64,000 bases of DNA from Janthinobacterium sp. FW305-129 (GTDB lineage: Bacteria > Pseudomonadota > Gammaproteobacteria > Burkholderiales > Burkholderiaceae_D). Of the stretch, positions 16,065 through 23,785 are shown piece by piece. The stretch spans positions 143,758-207,757 of the forward strand of contig NZ_JACYMM010000009.1 of NCBI RefSeq assembly GCF_020858115.1, in the 5' to 3' direction. Made by a program: the position numbers and the translations under genes. Position 1 is the stretch's first letter. Each line of letters begins with the position of its first letter. Below the pieces are notes generated by a model. The model was not told where the DNA came from. It made no database searches and saw only the letters and a list, made by a program, of their open reading frames with translations.

Positions 16065-18335
16065 TTATTCCTTGTCATCCAGGGCGAGTTCGTTATTGCG
16101 CGCCTGTGCTTCGTAGAGGCGGAAATAGGCGCCCTCTTTCGCCATCAGTTCATCGTGGCTGCCCACTTCGACGACCTGGCCGCGGTCCAGCACCACCAGG
16201 CGGTCGGCCCGGTGCAGGGTCGACAGCCTGTGCGCGATGGCGATCGTCGTGCGGCCCTGCACCAGGTTATCGAGCGCCTTCTGGATTTCTTTTTCCGTTT
16301 CCGAGTCCACCGACGACGTGGCTTCATCCATGATCAGGATGCGCGGGTCGATCAAGAGCGCACGGGCGATCGAGATGCGCTGGCGCTCGCCGCCGGACAA
16401 GCCCTGGCCGCGCTCGCCCACCATCGAATCGTAGCCTTGCGGCAGGCGCAGGATGAATTCGTGGGCATGCGCGGCGCGCGCGGCGGCGATGATCTCCTGG
16501 CGCGTCGCGTGCGGCTTGCCGTAGGCGATATTTTCCGCGATGGTGCCGAAGAACAGGAACGGCTCCTGCAGCACCAGGCCGATGTTGCGGCGGTAGTCGG
16601 ACACGGCGAACGAGCGGATGTCGACGCCATCGAGCAAAATCGCGCCTTCCGACACATCATAAAAACGGCAGATCAGGTTGACCAGCGTGCTCTTGCCCGA
16701 ACCGCTGTGGCCCACCAGGCCGATCATCTCGCCCGCCTTGATGTTCAGGGTGATGCCGCGGTTGACGGCGCGGTTGCCATAGCGGAAACCGACTTCGCGC
16801 AAATCGATCCTGCCTTCGATCTTGTCCAGTTTGACCGGTTGCGCCGGTTCCGGCACGCTCGACACGTGGTCGAGGATGTCGAAGATGCGCTTGGCGGCGG
16901 ACGCCGATTTCTGCGTCACGGAGACGATGCGGCTCATGGAATCGAGACGGCCATAGAAACGCGTGCTGTAGGCGATGAAGGCGGTCAGCACGCCGACGGT
17001 GATTTCGCCGCGCGACAGTTGCCAGATGCCGAAGCACCAGATGACCAATAATCCCATCTCCGTCAGGAAGGAGACGGTCGGCGAGAACAGCGACCAGACC
17101 TTGTTCAACTTGTCGTTGACTGCCAGGTTGTGCGCGTTAGCGTCGCGGAAGCGCGCCGCTTCGCGCTTTTCCTGCGCAAACGCCTTGACAACGCGAATGC
17201 CGGGGATGGTATCGGCCAGCACGTTGGTCACTTCGCTCCACACGCGGTCGATCTTTTCAAAGCCCGTGCGCAGGCGGTCGCGCACCAGGTGAATCATCCA
17301 GGCGATGAAGGGCAATGGCGCCAGGGTCATGATGGCCAGCCACGGGTTCATCGACCACAAAATGACGCCCGTCATGATAATCATCAACACGTCGGAGGCG
17401 AAATCGAGCAAATGCAGCGACAGGAAGACGCAGATGCGGTCGCTGCCGCTGCCGATGCGCGCCATCAGGTCGCCCGTGCGCTTGCCGCCGAAAAATTCCA
17501 GCGACAGTTTCATCAGGTGTTCATACGTGGCCGAGCGCAAGTCGGCGCCCATGCGTTCGGACACCAGGGCCAGCACATAGGTCTTGCCCCAGCCCAGCAG
17601 CCAGGCCAGCAGGGCCGAGCCGAGCAAGCCGCTCATGTAGTACACCACCAGCCACGGGTCGATATGCTTGCCGTTTTGATACGGGATCAGCACATTGTCC
17701 ATCAGCGGCGCCGTCAGGTAGGGAGGAATCATGTGCGCGGCGGTGCTCAGCAGCATCAGCATGAAGCCCAGCGCCAGCTGGCCGCGGTAGGGGTGGGCGA
17801 AGCGCCACAGGCGGAACAGGGTCCAGGTCGATGGCGGCGTGTGCAGCACCTTGGCGCAGATCGGGCATTCTTCCTGCTCCGGCTCCAGAGGCGCCTTGCA
17901 GCTTGGACACACTTCCTGCTCCGCTTCCAGCACGGGCTGGCCCGTCAGGTGGCTGTCGAGGCGCTCGACGAACTGTTCCAGCACGCGGATCGCATGCAAA
18001 TTCTGGCCCAAAGTAAAACGCCACGAAGCCAGGCGGCCGTGGTCGTCGAACAGTTCCAGGTGGCCGACACCGGCGTGGTCATGGTGCGTCAGGCGCAATC
18101 CAGGGCGGAAAGACCAACTTTTCCAGGCGGTGTCGCCCGGGGAACGGGCCAGTAAACGCTTCTCGGTGACAACAATTATGCCTTTTGTGAAACGTAATCG
18201 CGCATCGAGGTCAACCTCAACGCTACTTAAAACGTTCTCCCCTGGAGAAAGGTTGCTCTCCACTTCCGCCAGCCAGTGTTCCGGCAGCGAAGTGAGGGGA
18301 ATAGTTGTTGCAGGAACACTCAGTTCAGTTGTCAT
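16065..18335 (-). CDS. ABC exporter (TMD-NBD fusion) with N-terminal domain and zinc ribbon, cyanophycin-associated
   Basis: A 756-residue half-transporter. Residues 1-135 form an extra N-terminal domain with a pattern like a bacterial PH-type barrel (IIVVTEKRLLAR, GHLELFDDHGRLASWRFTLG). A four-cysteine ribbon follows (C143, C146, C157, C160 in VCPSCKAPL and ECPICAKVL). A six-helix exporter domain spans about 180-470, and an ATPase domain has Walker A GHSGSGKST (542-550), signature LSGGE (646-650) and Walker B ILIMDEA (666-672). The ATPase and transport modules are intact. It is divergent from the cyanophycin synthetases and followed by DUF1854. The substrate is unknown: a link to arginine, aspartate or dipeptide handling is inferred only from context. 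Confidence 0.92.
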   Translation of the reverse strand: MTTELSVPATTIPLTSLPEHWLAEVESNLSPGENVLSSVEVDLDARLRFTKGIIVVTEKRLLARSPGDTAWKSWSFRPGLRLTHHDHAGVGHLELFDDHGRLASWRFTLGQNLHAIRVLEQFVERLDSHLTGQPVLEAEQEVCPSCKAPLEPEQEECPICAKVLHTPPSTWTLFRLWRFAHPYRGQLALGFMLMLLSTAAHMIPPYLTAPLMDNVLIPYQNGKHIDPWLVVYYMSGLLGSALLAWLLGWGKTYVLALVSERMGADLRSATYEHLMKLSLEFFGGKRTGDLMARIGSGSDRICVFLSLHLLDFASDVLMIIMTGVILWSMNPWLAIMTLAPLPFIAWMIHLVRDRLRTGFEKIDRVWSEVTNVLADTIPGIRVVKAFAQEKREAARFRDANAHNLAVNDKLNKVWSLFSPTVSFLTEMGLLVIWCFGIWQLSRGEITVGVLTAFIAYSTRFYGRLDSMSRIVSVTQKSASAAKRIFDILDHVSSVPEPAQPVKLDKIEGRIDLREVGFRYGNRAVNRGITLNIKAGEMIGLVGHSGSGKSTLVNLICRFYDVSEGAILLDGVDIRSFAVSDYRRNIGLVLQEPFLFFGTIAENIAYGKPHATRQEIIAAARAAHAHEFILRLPQGYDSMVGERGQGLSGGERQRISIARALLIDPRILIMDEATSSVDSETEKEIQKALDNLVQGRTTIAIAHRLSTLHRADRLVVLDRGQVVEVGSHDELMAKEGAYFRLYEAQARNNELALDDKE

Positions 18336-18802
18336 CGTAAAGCATACTCCGGCTCGAGGCCAAGCCCTTCAGGGCGGGATTTGGGGGATGGGGCAGACGC
18401 CCGATCAATGTTTGTGTATTGCGCGGTGGCGAGGTGGATGCACCAGTGGCAATTTCCTGTATTGTATCGAATGGATGCCTGCCGGTAATGAATGATGGCA
18501 AAACGGCGCAAAAAAATGCGCGCTCATCGTACGCAGGCAAGTATACAACAGCCCGCTGTTGCGCAAATGCTCCAGCTTAGCCCGGAGTCGGTATCTTTAT
18601 AACAAGTATGGCAACAATTAGTAACAATTAGAATGACAACACCAGCAGAATACGAGAAGCAAACGCGACAAGAGGCCGCTAAAAGTGGCACACTGCGCAT
18701 ACCCGGGATAAAGAACCAAGCACGAGCCTGAAAAGACTCTGTAGAGCCAACATAAAGTATCTGGCGCCCAGACGCCTGGCTTGTTATCAAGAAACCACTT
18801 AC
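18336..18802. other. Divergent regulatory region between ABC exporter and cyanophycin synthetase genes
   Basis: A 467-bp gene-free stretch. It contains no convincing protein-coding frame and is clearly more AT-rich than its surroundings in its middle (about 18560-18640). A tandem 10-bp repeat sits at 18612-18631. I saw no clear sigma-54 promoter with correct -24/-12 spacing and no full ArgR box. Its length suggests control of both transcription units by nitrogen or arginine status, but no known operator could be assigned. Confidence 0.6.
18612..18631. repeat. Tandem 10-bp direct repeat in the cyanophycin control region
   Basis: CAACAATTAG followed directly by TAACAATTAG: nine of ten bases are identical, spaced exactly one helical turn. 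It is about 170 bp upstream of the first synthetase start. It could be a site for a regulator binding on one face of the helix. Confidence 0.4.
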
Positions 18803-20980
18803 ATGATCAAGAAGAAGAACATCGAATTTGCGCGCGTCACCCACTTGCGCGGCCCCAACATCTGGACTTACCGCCCGGTGATTGAAGCCTGGGTCGACAT
18901 CGGCGAACTGGAAGACTATCCATCCAATACCCTGCCCGGCCTGTACGAGCGCCTGGTGGCGTGGCTGCCCGGCATGATCGAGCACCGCTGCGGCGTGGGC
19001 GAACGGGGCGGCTTTTTCGAGCGCCTGCGCGAAGGCACGTGGTCGGCCCACATCCTCGAACACGTGGTGCTGGAGCTGCAAAACCTGGCAGGCATGCGCA
19101 CGGGCTTCGGCCAGACGCGCTCGACCAGCCAGCGCGGCGTCTACAAGATGGCCTTCCGCACGCGCGAAGAGCACGTGGGCCGCGCGGCCCTGGCCGCCGC
19201 GCGCGAATTGCTGATGGCCGCCATCAACGATGAAGCCTACGACCTGGAAGCGGCCCTGGCGCCCCTGCGCGACATGGTCGACTCGCGCTGCCTGGGCCCA
19301 AGCACGGCCAGCATCGTCGATGCCGCCACCGAGCGCCGCATCCCTTCCCTGCGCCTGAACGACGGCAACCTGGTGCAGCTGGGCCACGGCGCCGCGCAGC
19401 GCCGCATCTGGACGGCCGAAACGGACCGCACCAGCGCGATCGCCGAAGGCATCGCCAGCGACAAGGATCTGACCAAATTCCTGCTCAAATCGTGCGGCGT
19501 GCGCGTGCCCAAAGGCAGCCTGGTGCGCAGCGCCGAAGCGGCCTGGGAAGAAGCGCAGGACATCGGCGTGCCCGTCGTCGTCAAGCCGTATGACGGCAAC
19601 CATGGCCGCGGCGTGTCGCTGAACCTGATGACGGAAGCCGACGTCAAGGCGGCCTATGAACTGGCCGCGCGCAAGGGCGACAGCTCGGCCGTGCTGGTGG
19701 AAAGCTTCATCACGGGCGACGAACACCGTCTGCTCGTCGTCGGCAACAAGCTGATTGCGGCCGCCAAGGGCGAATCGCTGTGGGTAGACGGCGACGGCGT
19801 CTCGTCCGTGCTGGAACTGGTGAACACGCAGATCAATACCGACCCGCGCCGCGGCGAAGGCGAAGATTTCCCGCTGGGCACCGTCAAGCCGCATGAATCG
19901 GGCGAAATCGTGCTGGAACTGCAGCGCCAGGGCATGACCGCCCTGTCCGTGCCGCAGGCGGGCCAGAAAGTGCTGATCCAGCCGAACGGCAACGTGGCCA
20001 TCGACGTCACGGACGACGTGCATCCATCCGTCGTGCATGCGGCCCTGCTGGCCGCGCGCGTGGTGGGCCTGGACATCGCCGGCATCGACCTGGTCACCAC
20101 CGACATCACGCGTCCGCTGGAAGAGCAGCGCGGCGCCATCATCGAAGTCAATGCCAGCCCCGGCCTGCTGGCGCACATCAAGCCGGGCGTGGGCCAGCCC
20201 CGCCCTGTGGGCGCGGCCATCGTCGACCACCTGTTCGCCGCCGAGGAAACGGGCCGCATTCCGCTGATCGGCGTGACGGGCACGCGCGGCGCCAGCCTGA
20301 TCGTGCGCATGCTGTGCAAACTGCTCAACCTGTCGGGCCTGCACACGGGCGCCGTCTGCAGCGAAGGCATGTATCTGGACCAGCGCAGAGTCGTCAGCAG
20401 CGATTGCGTGAACTGGGACGCGGGCCAGCGCCTGCTGCTCAACCGCACCGTGCAGACGGCCCTGTTCGAGAGCAATCCGCGCATGATCCTGGCCGAAGGC
20501 CTCGCCTATGACAAATGCCAGGTCGGCATCGTCACGGACATGGGCAGCCTCGATAGCGTCAAGGATTTCGACGTGCTGGACGAAGCGGGCCTGTACAAGG
20601 CCGTGCGCAGCCAGGTCGACGTGGTCGTGCCGACCGGCGTGGCCGTGCTCAACGCCGCCAACGCGCACGTGCTGGAACTGGCCGAACTGTGCGACGGCAC
20701 GGTGACCTTGTATGCGCAGGATGGCAGCTTGCCGGCCATCGCGGCGCAACTGGCCGCCGGCCAGCGCGCCGTATTCGTGCGCGGCAACCACATCGTGCTG
20801 GCCGAAGGCGGCATCGAAACGGTCTTGCTGTGCCTGGACCTGCTGAAACCGGCCACGGCCGGCAATGTCGACAGCGTGCTGGCCGTGGCGGCCGCCGCCT
20901 GGGCCATGAACCTGCCCGTCGACCTGATTTGCGCAGGTTTGCGCACCTTTGACGCGGCCCCTGGCTGCATCGGCAACTAA
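18803..20980 (+). CDS. Cyanophycin synthetase paralogue with degenerate Mur-ligase domain (CphA'-like)
   Basis: A 725-residue relative of cyanophycin synthetase. The N-terminal domain (to about 160) and an ATP-grasp domain (about 200-480; SGSLVRS-type start KGSLVRSAEAAWEEAQDIGV, VVVKPYDGNHGRGVSL, IIEVNASPGLLAHIKPG) look intact. The Mur-ligase-like domain has lost its P-loop: where the active paralogue has GTNGKTT this one reads GTRGASL (493-499), so the phosphate-binding Lys is Ala. It also ends some 130 residues earlier than the paralogue and lacks the C-terminal Mur region. Thus only one ATP site is likely to work, as described for cyanobacterial CphA2-type enzymes; whether it extends polymer, uses dipeptides or modulates the second enzyme is unknown. 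Confidence 0.88.
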   Translation: MIKKKNIEFARVTHLRGPNIWTYRPVIEAWVDIGELEDYPSNTLPGLYERLVAWLPGMIEHRCGVGERGGFFERLREGTWSAHILEHVVLELQNLAGMRTGFGQTRSTSQRGVYKMAFRTREEHVGRAALAAARELLMAAINDEAYDLEAALAPLRDMVDSRCLGPSTASIVDAATERRIPSLRLNDGNLVQLGHGAAQRRIWTAETDRTSAIAEGIASDKDLTKFLLKSCGVRVPKGSLVRSAEAAWEEAQDIGVPVVVKPYDGNHGRGVSLNLMTEADVKAAYELAARKGDSSAVLVESFITGDEHRLLVVGNKLIAAAKGESLWVDGDGVSSVLELVNTQINTDPRRGEGEDFPLGTVKPHESGEIVLELQRQGMTALSVPQAGQKVLIQPNGNVAIDVTDDVHPSVVHAALLAARVVGLDIAGIDLVTTDITRPLEEQRGAIIEVNASPGLLAHIKPGVGQPRPVGAAIVDHLFAAEETGRIPLIGVTGTRGASLIVRMLCKLLNLSGLHTGAVCSEGMYLDQRRVVSSDCVNWDAGQRLLLNRTVQTALFESNPRMILAEGLAYDKCQVGIVTDMGSLDSVKDFDVLDEAGLYKAVRSQVDVVVPTGVAVLNAANAHVLELAELCDGTVTLYAQDGSLPAIAAQLAAGQRAVFVRGNHIVLAEGGIETVLLCLDLLKPATAGNVDSVLAVAAAAWAMNLPVDLICAGLRTFDAAPGCIGN

Positions 20981-20992
20981 GGCAGCACTCAA

Positions 20993-21010
20993 GCCCGGCT
21001 ACGGCCGGGC
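20993..21010 (+). promoter_or_regulatory. Stable UACG-tetraloop hairpin between the two synthetase genes
   Basis: GCCCGGC (20993-20999), loop TACG, and GCCGGGC (21004-21010). The RNA would close C(UACG)G, a member of the exceptionally stable UNCG tetraloop class. No T-run follows, so it is unlikely to terminate transcription. It may protect or separate the two parts of the bicistronic mRNA and tune the ratio of the two enzymes. Confidence 0.6.
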
Positions 21011-21042
21011 CCACAAGAACACAACAGGATTACGGTTTAATT

Positions 21043-23613
21043 ATGGAAGTATCTCGCGTACGGGCCTTGCGGGGCCCTAACCTCTGGAGCCACGACACCG
21101 CCGTGGAAGCCATTGTTTCCTGCACCACGCAGGAACTCGACATCGCGCAGCTGCCCGGCTTCGAAGCCCGCCTGCGCGCACTCTTTCCGCAACTGAGCCC
21201 GCTGCAACCGCTGGGCAACTACAACGCCGCGCCGATGGCGCAGGTGCTGGAACTGGCGGCGCTGGGCCTGCAGGCGCAAGCCGGCTGCCCCGTCACCTTC
21301 AGCCGCACCACGCCGACCCTGGAAACGGGCATCTTCCAGGTCGTCGTCGAATACTCGGAAGAAGCCGTCGGCCGCCTGGCCCTGGAACTGGCGCAGCAGC
21401 TGTGCCAGGCCGCGCTGGCCGATGCGCCGTTCGACCTGGCCGGCGCCCTGCACCAGTTGCAGGAACTCGATGAAGACGTGCGCCTGGGCCCTTCGACGGG
21501 CGCCATCGTCAACGCCGCCGTGGCGCGCAACATCCCGTTCCGCCGCCTGACCGAAGGCAGCCTCGTGACGTTCGGCTGGGGCAGCAAACAGCGCAAGATC
21601 CAGGCCGCCGAAATGGACGGCACCAGCGCCATCGCCGAAGCCATCGCGCAGGACAAGGAACTGACGAAAAAACTGCTGGATTCGGCCGGCGTGCCCGTGC
21701 CGCAAGGCCGCGTCGTCGTCGATGCGGACGACGCCTGGGCCGCCGCCTGCGAAATCGGCCTGCCCGTCGTCGTGAAACCAAAGGATGGCAACCAGGGCAA
21801 GGGCGTCACCGTCAATGTCACCACGCGCGAACAGCTGACGGCCGGCTTCCTCGCGGCGCAGGAATTCCGCGACGACATCCTCGTCGAACGCTACCTGCCG
21901 GGCCACGATTTCCGCCTGCTCGTCATCGGCAACAAGATGGTGGCAGCCGCCCGCCGCGACCCGCCGCAAGTGGTGGGCGACGGCCAGCACACGGTGCGCG
22001 AACTGGTCGACCAGGTCAACCTGGATCCGCGCCGCGGCAGCGGCCACGCCACCTCGCTGACGAAAATCCGCTTCGACGACATCGCCCTGGCCAGCCTGGC
22101 CAAGCAAGGCTATGTGGCCGAATCCGTGCCGCCCGTGGGCCAGCGCGTGATCTTGCGCAATAACGCCAACCTGTCGACGGGCGGCTCGGCCACCGACGTC
22201 ACCGTCGACGTGCACCCGGAAGTGGCGGCGCGCGCCGTCGCCGCCGCGCACATGGTGGGCCTGGACATCTGCGGCGTGGACGTCGTCTCCGAAAGCATCT
22301 TGAAACCGCTGGAAGAGCAGAATGCCGGCATCGTCGAAGTGAACGCCGCGCCGGGCCTGCGCATGCACCTGGCGCCTTCGTTCGGCAAGCCGCGCCCCGT
22401 GGGCGAAGCCATCATCGCCGCCATGTTCGCCGAGGGCGACGATGGCCGCATCCCCGTTGTCGCCGTCACGGGCACCAACGGCAAGACCACCACCGTGCGC
22501 CTGATCGCCCACCTGCTGACGGCTTCCGGCCTGCGCACCGGCATGACGAACACGGATGGCGTGTACATCGAAGGGCGCCAGATCGACAGCGGCGACTGCA
22601 GCGGCCCGCGCAGCGCGCGCAACGTGCTGCTGCACCCGGACGTCGACGCGGCCGTGTTCGAGACGGCGCGCGGCGGCATGCTGCGCGAAGGCCTGGCTTT
22701 CGACCGCTGCCAGGTCGCCGTGGTGACGAATATCGGCGCCGGCGACCACCTGGGCCTGAACTACATCACCACCGTGGAAGACCTGGCGGTGCTCAAACGC
22801 GTAATCGTGCAGAACGTGGCCGACAGCGGCGTGGCCGTGCTGAACGCCACCGACCCGGCCGTGGCCCGCATGGCCAAGAATTGCAGCGGCACGGTGACCT
22901 TCTTCGCCGCCGACAAGACGCATCCCGTGATGGCCACGCACCGCGCGCAAGGCAACCGCGTGGTGTACGTGGAAGACGGCAAGCTGGTCGCGGCGCAGGG
23001 CAAGGAACGCCACGAAATCGCCCTGTCGCAGGTGCCGATCACGCGCAACGGCGCCATTGGCTTCCAGGTCGACAACGTCATGGCGTCGCTGGCCGCCGCC
23101 TGGGCCGTGGGCCTGGACTGGAAAACCATCGCGCTGGGCCTGAAAACCTTTGCCAATGAAGCCGACAATGCGCCGGGCCGCTTCAACGTCTTCGATTACA
23201 AGGGCGCCACGCTGATCGCCGACTACGGCCACAATCCGGACGCCATCCTGGCGCTGGTGCAGGCCGTCGAAAGCATGCCGGCCAAGCGCCGTTCGGTGGT
23301 CATCAGCGGCGCCGGCGACCGCCGCGACGAAGACATCCGCCAGCAGACGGAAATCCTCGGCGCCGCCTTCGACGACGTGCTGCTGTACCAGGATCAATGC
23401 CAGCGCGGCCGCGCCGACGGCGAAGTGGTGGCCTTGCTGCGCCAGGGCCTGGACGGCGCCAAGCGCACCAGTCATATCGATGAAATCAACGGCGAATTCG
23501 TCGCCATCGACAAGGCCCTGGCGCGCCTCGGTGAAGGCGACCTGTGCCTGATCCTGATCGACCAGGTGGAAGAAGCGCTGGCGCACATCGCCAAGCGCGT
23601 CGCCGAAGCCTAA
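21043..23613 (+). CDS. cphA: Cyanophycin synthetase
   Basis: An 856-residue enzyme making multi-L-arginyl-poly-L-aspartate, a nitrogen reserve. It has the N-terminal domain (1-160), an ATP-grasp domain (about 190-465) for adding aspartate, with VVVKPKDGNQGKGVTVNVTT and IVEVNAAPGLRMHLAPSFGK, and a complete Mur-ligase-like domain for adding arginine: P-loop TGTNGKTTT (476-484), AVFETARGGMLREGL, LNATDPAV, and GRFNVFDYKGATLIADYGHN. Length and motifs match active bacterial CphA. It follows the degenerate paralogue after 62 bp including a stable hairpin, so both are likely cotranscribed. No cyanophycinase or isoaspartyl dipeptidase lies in this window; they would be needed for mobilisation. Confidence 0.96.
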   Translation: MEVSRVRALRGPNLWSHDTAVEAIVSCTTQELDIAQLPGFEARLRALFPQLSPLQPLGNYNAAPMAQVLELAALGLQAQAGCPVTFSRTTPTLETGIFQVVVEYSEEAVGRLALELAQQLCQAALADAPFDLAGALHQLQELDEDVRLGPSTGAIVNAAVARNIPFRRLTEGSLVTFGWGSKQRKIQAAEMDGTSAIAEAIAQDKELTKKLLDSAGVPVPQGRVVVDADDAWAAACEIGLPVVVKPKDGNQGKGVTVNVTTREQLTAGFLAAQEFRDDILVERYLPGHDFRLLVIGNKMVAAARRDPPQVVGDGQHTVRELVDQVNLDPRRGSGHATSLTKIRFDDIALASLAKQGYVAESVPPVGQRVILRNNANLSTGGSATDVTVDVHPEVAARAVAAAHMVGLDICGVDVVSESILKPLEEQNAGIVEVNAAPGLRMHLAPSFGKPRPVGEAIIAAMFAEGDDGRIPVVAVTGTNGKTTTVRLIAHLLTASGLRTGMTNTDGVYIEGRQIDSGDCSGPRSARNVLLHPDVDAAVFETARGGMLREGLAFDRCQVAVVTNIGAGDHLGLNYITTVEDLAVLKRVIVQNVADSGVAVLNATDPAVARMAKNCSGTVTFFAADKTHPVMATHRAQGNRVVYVEDGKLVAAQGKERHEIALSQVPITRNGAIGFQVDNVMASLAAAWAVGLDWKTIALGLKTFANEADNAPGRFNVFDYKGATLIADYGHNPDAILALVQAVESMPAKRRSVVISGAGDRRDEDIRQQTEILGAAFDDVLLYQDQCQRGRADGEVVALLRQGLDGAKRTSHIDEINGEFVAIDKALARLGEGDLCLILIDQVEEALAHIAKRVAEA

Positions 23614-23633
23614 GCGCAGCCTGACGGCACACG

Positions 23634-23661
23634 AGGGCGGCCTGCGGGCCGCCCTTTTTAT
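23634..23661 (+). terminator. Intrinsic terminator after cphA
   Basis: AGGGCGGCC and GGCCGCCCT form a 9-bp stem with loop TGCG, followed by TTTTTATT. Placed about 20 bp after the cphA stop codon; ends the cyanophycin operon. Confidence 0.9.
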
Positions 23662-23785
23662 TGGCGCCCGCCGCCTTCCTGCGCGCACCCGCATGGTGCA
23701 AAAGCCCCCTTGCAAGCTTGTAAATTCAGGCATGGAAATTGCTGATAAGAAAACATAAATGGGCTGACGAGAAGGTGGGGCACGC

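Noticed and set aside
18680..18710. Sigma-54 promoter in the cyanophycin control region (TGGCAC followed by TGCGC)
   Set aside because: The distance between the GG and GC elements is not the required -24/-12 spacing.
18524..20992. 822-codon open frame antisense to the first cyanophycin synthetase
   Set aside because: It mirrors a gene with clear ATP-grasp motifs; the antisense product is His/Arg/Gln-rich low-complexity sequence without domains, as expected from GC-rich codon bias.
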